Counted from the first letter of the stretch, positions 41,108 to 50,232 are shown. The stretch: 64,000 nt of DNA from Muribaculaceae bacterium (GCA_910573745.1 CAJSYI010000010.1:17138-81137), one strand, 5' to 3'. Numbers and translations are program-made. The notes: generated by a model not told the origin, from the letters alone.

Positions 41108-42721
41108 ATGAACAATATGAAAAGACTTTTGCTTTTAGTAATTATATCAGTATATGCTGCAATATTGCCGGCTTACTCCCAGATTGACACCGACACATTA
41201 GAGAAGGCGGATACCTTATCTGTTATATCTTCGGGCAAACTCCGGTTTCAAGACTCACACACTGTCTCGGAGGTGGTTCCTCCAGACAGTATTGATGTTG
41301 CAAGGTATCGAAAGAAGCATTTCTGGCGCGCTGCCGGAGAGACTGTCGGTTTCAATATCGGTTTATGGGCGTTCGACCGTTATGTGCTTGACGGGCACTA
41401 TGCCTATATATCATGGAGCACCATCAAAGAGAATTTCCGGCACGGCTTCGAGTGGGATGACGACCATCTGCATACCAATATGTTCGACCATCCCTATAAT
41501 GGATCAATTTTCTTCAATGCAGGGCGTTCCAACGGCTATAATTTCTGGCAGTCGGAACTGTTTGCCATAGGAGGCAGTGCCATGTGGGAGATGTTCATGG
41601 AGTGTGAATACCCCTCTACAAACGATATAATAGCCACCCCTGTGGGCGGTGCCGCTATCGGAGAGGTGCTTTACAGGGCTTCCGACCTTATCATCGACGA
41701 CCGAGCATCGGGTGGGGAAAGATTTGGAAGGGAGCTTGCTGCATTCGTTGTTAACCCCATGAGGGGACTTACCCGTATATTTTCCGGTGATGCCTGGAAA
41801 AAGCGCAATACTCCCGGACGCAATTTCGGAATTCCCCCAATCAGTGTAGAGCTATCGTTAGGCGGACGATTGCTTACATTGTGGGATAATGACGAGGGTA
41901 CCAAGGCAGGCGTTGCGGCGGAAGTAAATATAGAGTATGGCGACAAATTTGCTGAGACAACGAAAGCTCCATACGATTATTTTACTTTCTTGCTTGAAGT
42001 ACAGGGAATAAAATCTCAGCCGCTTTTAAGTCGTGCAGAGATTGTCGGCAGACTTCTTTCAAAGGAGATTGTGGATAAAAAAGATTTAAACCTAAATGTT
42101 GGTCTATACCAGCATTTTGACTTTTTTGACTCTGACACAATCCGCGAAGAGAGAAACAGCTCGAAACTGTTTCCATGCGCCGTACCGTACAAGCTGGGTG
42201 CCCCGGCTTCGGTCGGAGGCGGCGTTATGTTCAGATACAAGCCATTGCCGATAATGAGAATTGACGGTTTTCTGCATCTAAACGGTATAGCTTTGGCGGG
42301 AATCCTTACCGACTTCTATCGTGACTATCACCGCAACTACAACTGGGGATCAGGATTCTCAATAAAGGCGGGAGCAAATCTTAATCTTTGGAATGACAGG
42401 CTGTCGTTAAGGCTTGCAAACCAGTTTTACAAGATTTATACATGGAATGGCTATGATTCTGATTTTGATTGGTCAACTACACCAGAAGGCAAGCCTGTCA
42501 ATGTGCAAGGTGATTCCTCTAATTCTTCATTCAATCATTTTGAGGCATCATTTAGCTATGACATTTGGAAAAGGTTGTATTTCACGGCAGGATTCGATAT
42601 GTATATCAGAAATACCAATTATGATGGATTGACCATAAGAGATGGGGGAACATCAACCATAAGTCCTCATATAGAGAGCAAGCAGCTTGGGTTTCACTTG
42701 ATGCTGACATACAAGTTTTGA
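41108..42721 (+). CDS. DUF3943 outer-membrane protein
   Basis: A 537-residue protein with a signal peptide (MKRLLLLVIISVYAAILPAYSQ; ATG at 41108 or 41117). The central part GSIFFNAGRSNGYNFWQSELFAIGGSAMWEMFMECEYPSTNDIIATPVGGAAIGEVLYR is the DUF3943 signature. The C-terminus ends in an aromatic beta-strand pattern (LGFHLMLTYKF) expected of an outer-membrane barrel. It closes the surface-protein operon; the function of the family is unknown. Confidence 0.8.
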   Translation: MNNMKRLLLLVIISVYAAILPAYSQIDTDTLEKADTLSVISSGKLRFQDSHTVSEVVPPDSIDVARYRKKHFWRAAGETVGFNIGLWAFDRYVLDGHYAYISWSTIKENFRHGFEWDDDHLHTNMFDHPYNGSIFFNAGRSNGYNFWQSELFAIGGSAMWEMFMECEYPSTNDIIATPVGGAAIGEVLYRASDLIIDDRASGGERFGRELAAFVVNPMRGLTRIFSGDAWKKRNTPGRNFGIPPISVELSLGGRLLTLWDNDEGTKAGVAAEVNIEYGDKFAETTKAPYDYFTFLLEVQGIKSQPLLSRAEIVGRLLSKEIVDKKDLNLNVGLYQHFDFFDSDTIREERNSSKLFPCAVPYKLGAPASVGGGVMFRYKPLPIMRIDGFLHLNGIALAGILTDFYRDYHRNYNWGSGFSIKAGANLNLWNDRLSLRLANQFYKIYTWNGYDSDFDWSTTPEGKPVNVQGDSSNSSFNHFEASFSYDIWKRLYFTAGFDMYIRNTNYDGLTIRDGGTSTISPHIESKQLGFHLMLTYKF

Positions 42722-43026
42722 GTCCATATATAATATAGGTATTCACAAACCTATTATCTTGTTTTACTAAATTGGTCAGCAATGAATGTTATTCACTAAT
42801 TAAAATAGTCTCCCTCGTTTTTCAGATACAGAAATCTGTCAATTAGTAGCAGTCTTCCCCGACATCCTGATTATATGTAATATCCTATGGGGCTTATTTG
42901 ATAAACAATTTTCCAAATCAGTCTGGCTGACAGGTTTCCAAAACCGGCGGCTTTTGGTCGGGTACGAGCAAAAGCCACCCCGCACCATTCGGTTTGGGGT
43001 GGCTTGCTCAAACATTTGCCTATCGC
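42722..43026. other. Intergenic region between converging operons
   Basis: About 300 bases without a gene; the only clear signal is the terminator at 42972-43005. Confidence 0.4.
42972..43005 (-). terminator. Terminator of the parB-containing operon
   Basis: AAGCCACCCC (42972-42981) and GGGGTGGCTT (42996-43005) make a perfect 10-bp stem; on the minus strand it is followed by TTTTGCTCG. It lies 22 bases after the stop of the ParB gene. Confidence 0.75.
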
Positions 43027-44907
43027 TTAGGCGGCAGCTTCTTCGGTGTCGTTGTCAGTTCCCTGCGGTGCGTCCTCGGCAGGGTCGGGTTGAATGACCT
43101 CGGCTTCTTCGGTGGTTTCTTCGGTGGTTTCTTCGGGTGCTTTATCGGCAGGTTCAGCCGCAATTTCCTCGGCAGGGTCGGTCACGGCTTCCTCCGGCTC
43201 GTCGGCTTCGGGCGTTTCGGCAGTTTCGGGAGCCTCGGGTTCAGCCTCCGGCAAGTCGGTAGGTCTGAGTTGCGCTATGCGCTCTTCAAGGCGTTTGTGA
43301 CGCTTCTCGTATATCTCGTTGTATTGGCTCTCGATTGCCGCGAACTCGTCCGGCATGTGCTTCTTGGCGAAAGCGAAAAGGAGGCCGGATATTGCGTTGG
43401 TGCGGTATGCGCCTTGGAAATTGGCGATAAGGAAATCCCTGCGGATAATCGCCTTGGTCTTGGCGTTGAGTTTGGCGATGATTGCCATTTTCTCCATGTC
43501 GTCGAGAGCCTTGTATGGGTCACGGTCGGTCAGACCCACGGCCTCGTAATGCTCCCTGCGAAGCGATGAGAGCAGGAAGAAATATATCATCTTGTCTTCC
43601 TCGTTGGAGAATTTCGCCTCGGTGATGTCAACCTTTTTGATTTGCTCCTTTGTGTCGGCGATTGTATGCTCAACGGCTATCTCCTTGTTACGCATATCCT
43701 TTGCCTTCAAGTCGGCTATTATCGCGGTGGAGGCACTGCCGTCCTCGCGCTGTTTTACGGGCACAGCCTTGTAGCCGAGGGTCACGTCATTGAGCCCAAC
43801 CCATATATAGAGGGTTATTTCTCCTGCCTCGCTCTTTGAGAGCAGTTCGGCACGTTCAGTGTAATACTCCTGCATTTCCTCTTGATAGTCCTGCACCATA
43901 TCCGCGTATTCCTCGTCGGTATCATCTTCCTCCCTCTGCGGTGCGTCGGGTTCGGTCGGGAAGCGTTTGGGATAATCGCTTACGGTCTCTATCTCGTAGC
44001 CCATTTCGGCAAGGCGCGAGGCAACCGCCTCGTTGGTGTCGTATTGGTATTGGCAGAGGTTGGCTTCGGGGTATTCGGCAAGCATGGATACTGCCTTTTC
44101 GGCGAGGTATGCGGTGTGCTTCTCTTTGAGGCATGAGGATTTTGCGCATTTTCCCTCGTAGCCCTCTTCCACGAAAAGGAGCAGATTGCAGGTGTTGTGG
44201 GGGCATGAGGCACACGCTGATTTGTCGAAGCTGTAACGGCAAAGCTCGGTTGTGAAGTCGCGCTCTATCATCTGCGCCACCTTAGAGGCGTTCATGCCAC
44301 GCCAACTATTGTACGGCAGACCGTCTTTGAGGTGCTTTTCGTAAACCTCACGCTGGATGTCCTCGCCGTAACGGCATATCTCGGAGGCCACGCTGACGGT
44401 GATGTCGTCCGTGTCAAGCAATGAGGCTATTTCGGGTATGAGGGTCGTAAGTTTCATTCGGGTGCGGATATAGGCCACGCTCTTGCCTACCTGCACGGCG
44501 AGTGACTGCGCGTCGTAGCGTCCGCTCTCTATGAGGCGACGGAAAGCCGAGGCTTCCTCCATAGGGGCGATGTCCTGCCGTTGCAGATTCTCGGTAATCG
44601 CCATTTCCTCCGCCTCCTTGTCGGAAAGGTTGTCATATATCTCTGCCGGGATTCCCGTCTGCTCGGCTATGAGCGAGGCGCGGTAACGCCTTTCGCCGAA
44701 CACTATCTCGTATCGGTCGGTGCCGGGTATGGGGCGCAACCCTACAGGCTGTATCACCCCGTGCTGACGGATAGAATCGGCAAGTTCGGTAAGAGCCTGC
44801 TCGTCGAAACTCTTTCGGGGGTTGAAGCCACTCGGCTGAATGAGCGAGAGGGCGATTGTGGTCACGTTTACTGCGTTGTTGGCGTTGGTATGGTTTGCTG
44901 CTTCCAT
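43027..44907 (-). CDS. ParB/RepB/Spo0J family protein
   Basis: A 626-residue protein with an N-terminal ParB nuclease-like domain (SLIQPSGFNPRKSFDEQALTELADSIRQHGVIQPVGLRP ... YEIVFGERRYRASLIAE) and a central HTH (VQVGKSVAYIRTRMKLTTLIPEIASLLDTDDITVSVASEICRYG). A Cys-rich segment (SACASCPHNTCNLL) and a long acidic Glu/Ala/Thr tail follow. The ATG at 44907 is used; a longer frame enters the leader. It would bind element DNA for partition or gene control. Leader copy 3 lies upstream. Confidence 0.9.
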   Translation of the reverse strand: MEAANHTNANNAVNVTTIALSLIQPSGFNPRKSFDEQALTELADSIRQHGVIQPVGLRPIPGTDRYEIVFGERRYRASLIAEQTGIPAEIYDNLSDKEAEEMAITENLQRQDIAPMEEASAFRRLIESGRYDAQSLAVQVGKSVAYIRTRMKLTTLIPEIASLLDTDDITVSVASEICRYGEDIQREVYEKHLKDGLPYNSWRGMNASKVAQMIERDFTTELCRYSFDKSACASCPHNTCNLLLFVEEGYEGKCAKSSCLKEKHTAYLAEKAVSMLAEYPEANLCQYQYDTNEAVASRLAEMGYEIETVSDYPKRFPTEPDAPQREEDDTDEEYADMVQDYQEEMQEYYTERAELLSKSEAGEITLYIWVGLNDVTLGYKAVPVKQREDGSASTAIIADLKAKDMRNKEIAVEHTIADTKEQIKKVDITEAKFSNEEDKMIYFFLLSSLRREHYEAVGLTDRDPYKALDDMEKMAIIAKLNAKTKAIIRRDFLIANFQGAYRTNAISGLLFAFAKKHMPDEFAAIESQYNEIYEKRHKRLEERIAQLRPTDLPEAEPEAPETAETPEADEPEEAVTDPAEEIAAEPADKAPEETTEETTEEAEVIQPDPAEDAPQGTDNDTEEAAA

Positions 44908-44946
44908 AATTAAAAGGGTTTTAGATGTTTGAGAAATGTTTGTTTT

Positions 44947-45172
44947 TTCCCTTTTGTCTGAAGCCTTGCGGCTTCTCGCGTCCGGGTGATTTTTTCGATA
45001 CAATCAGGACGGAGGGCACAGGGGGCGCAAGGCAAGCGTGGCAAGCGAAAAAATACGGAATACCCGATTTGGCACAAATCGCGGAAGGCTGCCGGATTTT
45101 TTCACGCAGGCAAGCCGAAGGCGGTCGCTTGCCGCCGTCACCGCCAGCCGTAACTTTGTAACGAAAAATACA
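44947..45172 (-). ncRNA. Structured leader element, copy 3
   Basis: The most diverged copy, before parB. In plus-strand order: CCCTTTTG, hairpin GAAGCC/GGCTTC (44960-44975), GGCAAGCG, GGAATACC, hairpin CGATTTG/CAAATCG (45065-45081), then a GC-rich stem and CGAAAAATACACGGGCGCG. Both hairpins are at the same place as in copies 1 and 2 with different bases but complete pairing. Confidence 0.6.
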
Positions 45173-45201
45173 CGGGCGCGAGAGCCACGGGCCGACAGAA
45201 G

Positions 45202-45232
45202 AGAGAATCCCCATGCTCGCGCACAGAGATTC
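45202..45232. repeat. Copy of the 24686-24715 hairpin sequence
   Basis: AGAGAATCCCCATGCT then CGCACAG and GATTC match the hairpin found after the immunity-like array, with three changes. It lies between the histone H1-like gene and leader copy 3. Confidence 0.5.
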
Positions 45233-45331
45233 CCGGATAGCAAAGAAATTGTCCTATTATTTGGAATGGCAGTAAAATGGAAGCCGCAATAATGAGTGGA
45301 TAATGAATGTCCCTGCCAGAACATCCTGATG

Positions 45332-45523
45332 CTAATCTTGTCTTTTGCCGGAGGCTGCAGCCGCCAGTGACAGTTTGCGGAACCGCTTTAGCAGCGGCTC
45401 CAGCTCCAGGGAGGCGCGACGGGCGCGAAGCCCCGCCGCCTTGTTACCCTTGTCAAGCTGCGACGAGGCGTCCTTCATAAACGAGGTGGTGAGAGTTTCG
45501 ATTTGATTAAGAAGATCCTTCAT
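45332..45523 (-). CDS. Histone H1-like DNA-binding protein
   Basis: A 63-residue basic protein: MKDLLNQIETLTTSFMKDASSQLDKGNKAAGLRARRASLELEPLLKRFRKLSLAAAA, the pattern of small Hc1/histone H1-like proteins in Bacteroidetes. These bind DNA non-specifically and may compact the element or silence it. It stands alone upstream of the ParB leader. Confidence 0.75.
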   Translation of the reverse strand: MKDLLNQIETLTTSFMKDASSQLDKGNKAAGLRARRASLELEPLLKRFRKLSLAAAASGKRQD

Positions 45524-45587
45524 AAGCGTTAGTTGTTTTGGAGTTGATATAATCGTGTTTACGGGTTGGTTGAATGATGAATATTGT

Positions 45588-46127
45588 TTACAGCAACGGT
45601 ATCTCGAAAGAGCTTACCACGCACTGCGCGTCGCGGTCGGTGATAAACCAGTATTCCGAGCGGTAGGGAGTGCCGCTTTCCGATACGGCCTCGTACTCTA
45701 TCTTGACCTTCCAGCCGCTGAACGGCTTTCGGGGAGCGTCCGGGCCTTCCAACGACATAAGGGAGCGCATGGCCGACATAGAGGACATCTGCCTCTCGAC
45801 AAGCTCCCGGAGGGCGGGATTGTCAAAGTCCATGCTGCCGAGGTTGTCGGTCTGCGACATCACCCTCTCGTTTACCTTCATCATAGACACGGCTATCGCC
45901 ATCTTTTCCTCGTCGTCGATGTAGCAGCGTCCGAAAACGCTGTCCGGATCGCTGACGGCAATCACCTTCACCGATTCAGGATTGTCAACCGAGGCATGGA
46001 GGGCGGTCTGCGCCACTCTTACGGCCCGCTTCTGCGGCTTCTCGCGCCAGCACACGGCCATCGCTATAATCCCCCAGACCAACGCGCCGGAGGCGAGCAT
46101 TATTGCGAGTTTCGTTCCCGGCCTCAT
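45588..46127 (-). CDS. Single-pass membrane protein of the ICE
   Basis: A 179-residue protein with one N-terminal helix (LAIMLASGALVWGIIAMAVCW) and an extracytoplasmic region (VRVAQTALHASVDNPESVKVIAVSDPDSVFGRCYIDDEEK ... WKVKIEYEAVSESGTPYRSEYWFITDRDAQCV). The start at 46127 overlaps the previous stop as ATGA; the long upstream extension of the frame is Arg-rich and is discounted. It may be part of the transfer apparatus; the family was not recognised. Confidence 0.6.
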   Translation of the reverse strand: MRPGTKLAIMLASGALVWGIIAMAVCWREKPQKRAVRVAQTALHASVDNPESVKVIAVSDPDSVFGRCYIDDEEKMAIAVSMMKVNERVMSQTDNLGSMDFDNPALRELVERQMSSMSAMRSLMSLEGPDAPRKPFSGWKVKIEYEAVSESGTPYRSEYWFITDRDAQCVVSSFEIPLL

Positions 46128-46669
46128 ACCTTGATAACCTTTGTCTTGTCGGGTGACAGGCCGAGCTTGCGGCGGTATATCGCGCCGTTCTCGCCATACA
46201 TCTCTATCTCGCGTGATGTAACGCCGTCGGCGCATATCTCGCGCACGTCGTCGAGCGTCATCAGGTGGCCGCCTATGTTGCGCCATATCACGAAATCGCA
46301 GGGATTCCCCTCCTGACGGTAGTTGGAGCAGTTGAACGCCTTTGCTCCGACACGGATCTCTCCGCCGCACCGGGGGCAACGCGCCACAATAGACTCCATT
46401 GATATAACCCCGTCGTCACCCATGACAAGCACCGTTGGAAAAGCCTTCCACTCCTTGGTGGCGAAGCCGTCGAGCAATATGCTCCGCTTCTCAAGCAGTT
46501 TCGCAATCTCGTCATCGGACATCTTGCGGTTGCCGATCACACCGTTGATGAAGAGGCCGCACTTGCCGTCCTCCCCGGTATTGTTCTCGCAGCGGTAGCC
46601 CTTGCAGGTCTTTACCACGTTGCCGCCGCACACCGGGCAGCGGCCGATAATCTTTGTTTCGTTATCCAT
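46124..46669 (-). CDS. Topoisomerase-type zinc-ribbon protein
   Basis: A 181-residue protein with two Cys4 zinc ribbons (CPVCGGNVVKTCKGYRCEN...CGLFI and CPRCGGEIRVGAKAFNCSN...CDFVI) like the C-terminal zinc fingers of type IA topoisomerases. It binds DNA or RNA, perhaps helping a topoisomerase in transfer. It overlaps the following membrane-protein gene. Confidence 0.75.
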   Translation of the reverse strand: MDNETKIIGRCPVCGGNVVKTCKGYRCENNTGEDGKCGLFINGVIGNRKMSDDEIAKLLEKRSILLDGFATKEWKAFPTVLVMGDDGVISMESIVARCPRCGGEIRVGAKAFNCSNYRQEGNPCDFVIWRNIGGHLMTLDDVREICADGVTSREIEMYGENGAIYRRKLGLSPDKTKVIKV

Positions 46670-46711
46670 ATTGAAATATAAAAATGTTGATTGTCTTTAA
46701 CTGTATTCTCG

Positions 46712-47467
46712 TTACCGGTATTTGATGGTGTTCCACTCCCATACAAGGTTTTCGGCGATAGCCTTTCCCGACATCACCGAGGCCCAGCCGTCCGGGTCGA
46801 GAGAAAACCAGAGGTCGTTCCACGAGAGCGTGCGCACCTGCCATGCCAGCAGCCACAGGTCGGTGTTTATTGTTTCGAGGCGCGTCACGACCTCGTTGGC
46901 GATATAGTACCGCTCGGCCGAGTTGAGCAGGTTCACCTTGTGCTTTTGCTTGTTGCCATCCGAATCGGTGACATTGTAGCTCCCGGAGGTCACGAGCTGT
47001 TTCATAAAGGGATACAGGGCGGCCATCTGGGTCGCCGCGTCGGTCAGCTCGTCCGACACCAGCAGGGCTATCGCCGTGCCTTTGAGGTGTCCCGGCACCG
47101 ATTTCCGCAGCAGGTCGCAGTTTTTCGGGATTTCGGTCAGCACCAGCTCCCCGGCACGCTTGATCTGGTAGAGGTTCTGCATCGCGCCCTGGGCGTTGGA
47201 AAGATACTCCAGCATCTTGTTCTCCACGGAGTGAACCCGGTCGAGAGCCACGGTAACGGCGGCCTCGGCAGCTATTATCCGCTCCTGGGTGGTCTTGCGC
47301 TTCTTGTGTATGCTTTTCAGCTCGGCGGTCTGCGCTATCACCGCCGCCGTGAGCGTCGGGTCGGTCTGCTGCGCCGTTATCTGCGCTCCCGGAACCGACA
47401 GAAGGGAGAAAGCGAGCAACGCCGGAATCCCGGCCTTATATGGCTGTAATATTGTCGTTATCTTCAT
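46712..47467 (-). CDS. Periplasmic VirB5/TrbJ-like transfer protein
   Basis: A 251-residue protein with a signal peptide (YKAGIPALLAFSLLSVPGAQITAQ) and a helical, coiled-coil mature part (AAVIAQTAELKSIHKKRKTTQERIIAAEAAVTVALDRVHSVENKMLEYLSNAQGAMQNLYQIKRAGELVL), like the minor pilin-type proteins of conjugation systems. The ATG at 47467 overlaps the end of the toprim gene only slightly if one accepts 47475 as that gene's stop, leaving 7 bases between them. The exact family is not certain. Confidence 0.55.
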   Translation of the reverse strand: MKITTILQPYKAGIPALLAFSLLSVPGAQITAQQTDPTLTAAVIAQTAELKSIHKKRKTTQERIIAAEAAVTVALDRVHSVENKMLEYLSNAQGAMQNLYQIKRAGELVLTEIPKNCDLLRKSVPGHLKGTAIALLVSDELTDAATQMAALYPFMKQLVTSGSYNVTDSDGNKQKHKVNLLNSAERYYIANEVVTRLETINTDLWLLAWQVRTLSWNDLWFSLDPDGWASVMSGKAIAENLVWEWNTIKYR

Positions 47468-47474
47468 AGGTCTG

Positions 47475-48665
47475 TCACATTTTAATGCCGGAATTGCGTC
47501 TTTCGGCAAGGTTATCGTCACGTTCATGCTTGGTAGGCATTATCTTAGGCTCGGTGCGTCTGCCTAAAAGACAGTCGTTCCAGTCCTTGAAATCCTTTGG
47601 AGGCTGCCACTGCCCCATACGGTAGCGCACCGGGATATGGGTGCCCACCTGCGTGTATATGGAGCGTTCCGGCGACACATCGAAGATCTTTCCTTTCGCC
47701 TCCACCATAAGCCCGGCATCGGTCTTGGTGATTTTCAGCGGAATATCCTCCACCAGTGCCATGAGGCGCAGGCCGTTGACGCGCCCGGCAAGGTCGTTGT
47801 CGAAGCAGTCATACGCCCGTGCGTTCGGAAAACGCTCCATCACCCCCTGCACCTGACGGTCGGAGAATGTGCCGCCGAGCGACACGAGGGCGATGTCCTC
47901 GCCCAGCCGTGTGCGGTTCATCTGGAAGAAGGCCATAGCGTCGAAGGCCGATTCACAGAAGAACACATGGCGCACAAGCCCGTTCCTGCCGTGCGAGAGG
48001 TCGGCCACCCATGCGGCGGTGGAAGAGTCGGTGCCAGCCGCCTTGGACTTGTAGCCACCCATACCCCGGATTTCATAGCCCCTTATCTTGTCGCTGTCGG
48101 CGGCAGTATAGGGAAAGCCGATATTGAAGCCGTTGAAATTCTCGTTGCGGCGGTCTGACACGAGGTAGATAAAGGGATAAAGTGCCTTAACCGTATCAGC
48201 CGAGAGGCCGCGCTGCGAGAAGAGGCGTGGAATCCGGTCGGGGTCTATCGGACGGACGCTGTAACGCTTCGGGTCGAACACCTGCGGTGCCGACGCGGCC
48301 CTCACATAGTCGCGCTCCCTGCCGTAGTCAGGTTCAGGCATATTGGCGAACTGCGCCATAACCTTGGCTATGCGCTGCCACTCATTCTGCCCGGAGGCGT
48401 TGAACGAGTTGAGATTCTCGCGTATGAAGCTCACCACGTCACCCTTGGAGCCGTCGCGCCGGAAGAATGTCTGCGAGGCCTTGTCGCGGCGGTTGCTGAC
48501 AATTATCGTATCGCGTTTATCCTTGCCCTCTCCCAATACAAGCTCAATATAACGTCCGACCCCGGCCTTGCGGTCAAGGCGGTAGCCCAGCGAGTAGGCA
48601 ACGTCATCGATGCCGACACGCGCCTTCAATGCCTTGAAATCTATTCTGTAGTCACCCGGTGCCAT
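47475..48665 (-). CDS. DUF3991/toprim-domain primase-like protein
   Basis: A 396-residue protein. The N-terminus resembles a CHC2-like/DUF3991 region (VAYSLGYRLDRKAGVGRYIELVLGEGKD...FFRRDGSKGDVVSFI) and the C-terminal toprim domain has the catalytic Glu (VFFCESAFDAMAFFQ) and Asp pair (YDCFDNDLAGRVNGLRL). It could prime the complementary strand in the recipient cell, as known for element-borne primases. Confidence 0.8.
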   Translation of the reverse strand: MAPGDYRIDFKALKARVGIDDVAYSLGYRLDRKAGVGRYIELVLGEGKDKRDTIIVSNRRDKASQTFFRRDGSKGDVVSFIRENLNSFNASGQNEWQRIAKVMAQFANMPEPDYGRERDYVRAASAPQVFDPKRYSVRPIDPDRIPRLFSQRGLSADTVKALYPFIYLVSDRRNENFNGFNIGFPYTAADSDKIRGYEIRGMGGYKSKAAGTDSSTAAWVADLSHGRNGLVRHVFFCESAFDAMAFFQMNRTRLGEDIALVSLGGTFSDRQVQGVMERFPNARAYDCFDNDLAGRVNGLRLMALVEDIPLKITKTDAGLMVEAKGKIFDVSPERSIYTQVGTHIPVRYRMGQWQPPKDFKDWNDCLLGRRTEPKIMPTKHERDDNLAERRNSGIKM

Positions 48666-48669
48666 AGGA

Positions 48670-49989
48670 TTATGCGATTGACAGTGACTTGGACGCCTTG
48701 CGGTCTATGCCGGCAATCTCCGACCCGTAGTGCTTGCGGATGGTGCTGCCGAGAAATGCGTGCTTCTCGCGCTCGTCCGTGAGTTGGAAATACATACGGG
48801 CTGTTGACCGCTCAATCGGTTTCATTCCGAGATCGACGCCGTTGTAGGAGGCGCGTATGGCGAAATCGCCGGAGCGGGTCTTCACTATGGAGGCGTTCTT
48901 GAAAGGGCATATCTCGTCCTCCAACGGAGGCACCCACGGGTCATTCTTCGCGAGATATGGCTGCTCGCCCAGGGCAAGACGCTGTGCGTCCACCCTGTCG
49001 AGTATCATTTCCGAAGCCTTGTTGACATCGGCCATCACCGACACTATGAATTTCGGTTCCTGCTTCAGCACCGTAATCCAGGAATCGAGATATGCGGCCG
49101 AATTGTCGGTGACGCTCGTGTCGAATCCCATCGAGTGGGAGATCATCGCGGCGGTAAGCTCCGCCACAAGCTCTTCCTTGGCATATTTCGGGTCGCCGAA
49201 CTTCGACCCCGCCTCGCGGTTGAGCCTTTCGGGTGTCATCGTTGAGTGGGCCATCTCGTGGAGCATGGTCGAATAGAACTCCATGCCGTCGCGATATACC
49301 TCGTCCGGCGTCGTGCCGGTGTTGAACTGCGCCTTCATCGGAAGCACCACTATGTCGCGCGATGGGGAATAGTATGCCCCCTTCTCCTTGCGGTCGGCCT
49401 GTATGGGGCAGAGCCAAGTCTGCTGCGCCACCATGTTGTCGAGGGCGGAGTGCGCGTACATCCCTTGCGTGTCGCGTATCTCCGGCACCTTGAAGCGGTC
49501 GAGGAACTTCTGCATACGCTCCGGCTGCACCTCGCGAAAATTGGTTTGGTCGAGGTTATACACCGGGAACGCCTTGATGAAGGGTATCACGTCGAGTTTT
49601 TTCCGTTCCTCCTGCGACATGGCCCTGTACTCGTCCGAACTAATCTTCTTTCCGTCCTTGTCACGCACCAGCATATCCCAGTATATTACGGGAAAGGCCT
49701 TCTCGCCTTTGAGGACGTGCGCCTTGAAGTTGTGCGCCTGCTTGAAGGTCAGGAAAACCGGAAGCTCGTAGCCCTTCATGGCCGAATGTAGCTGGAGGAA
49801 GAAGGAGTTTGAGCCGGAGTAGTTGCGCCCGGTCACGTTCTGGGGAAGGCCGACGGAGGACGCGCCCCCGATCCATCCCTGCCGCCAGTCCGACGCCTTC
49901 ATACGCTCCATGCGCTCTATCATCATCTGTGCGAAGCGGTCGAGGGCCTGCTGTCCGGAACTGTTGAACCCGTCAGTTCCAGATGCCAT
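48670..49989 (-). CDS. ArdC-like antirestriction protein
   Basis: A 439-residue protein with the N-terminal ssDNA-binding region (WRQGWIGGASSVGLPQNVTGRNYSGSNSFFLQL ... FLTFKQAHNFKAHVLKGEKAFPVIYW) and a C-terminal metallopeptidase-like domain with HEMAH followed by a second metal ligand. ArdC proteins coat and protect incoming single strands against restriction during conjugation. Extra C-terminal residues carry a DUF3945-like part. It starts just before the 49973 gene ends. Confidence 0.85.
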   Translation of the reverse strand: MASGTDGFNSSGQQALDRFAQMMIERMERMKASDWRQGWIGGASSVGLPQNVTGRNYSGSNSFFLQLHSAMKGYELPVFLTFKQAHNFKAHVLKGEKAFPVIYWDMLVRDKDGKKISSDEYRAMSQEERKKLDVIPFIKAFPVYNLDQTNFREVQPERMQKFLDRFKVPEIRDTQGMYAHSALDNMVAQQTWLCPIQADRKEKGAYYSPSRDIVVLPMKAQFNTGTTPDEVYRDGMEFYSTMLHEMAHSTMTPERLNREAGSKFGDPKYAKEELVAELTAAMISHSMGFDTSVTDNSAAYLDSWITVLKQEPKFIVSVMADVNKASEMILDRVDAQRLALGEQPYLAKNDPWVPPLEDEICPFKNASIVKTRSGDFAIRASYNGVDLGMKPIERSTARMYFQLTDEREKHAFLGSTIRKHYGSEIAGIDRKASKSLSIA

Positions 49990-50200
49990 AGTTCTCGTCG
50001 TCTATGAGCTGTCGCTCCATCATGTCAATCTCGGTTTCGTCGTAGTAGAACTCCGCCGACTCGTCGGACGGCTCAATGCCATGCTGTTCGCACCATTCGA
50101 GGTATGACTCTGCGTTGTCGCTCTCCAGCATGAAGCGGAGATGTCCTATCTGTCCGTCCTGGAGGAGCTGCACAAGCTCGTCGTATTCTAATCTTGCCAT
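49973..50200 (-). CDS. Small acidic ICE protein
   Basis: A 75-residue acidic protein (MARLEYDELVQLLQDGQIGHLRFMLESDNAESYLEWCEQHGIEPSDESAEFYYDETEIDMMERQLI). It overlaps the ArdC-like gene by 17 bases. Its fold resembles short ankyrin-like or DUF-type helical pairs. The role is unknown. Confidence 0.6.
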   Translation of the reverse strand: MARLEYDELVQLLQDGQIGHLRFMLESDNAESYLEWCEQHGIEPSDESAEFYYDETEIDMMERQLIDDENYGIWN

Positions 50201-50232
50201 TGTGGTATTCTGTTATAGGTTTTCGTTCTGTA

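Noticed and set aside
43094..43569. Plus-strand frames rich in Gly, Phe and Ser opposite parB
   Set aside because: They are antisense to the acidic Glu/Ala/Thr tail of ParB, which creates long open frames by composition alone.
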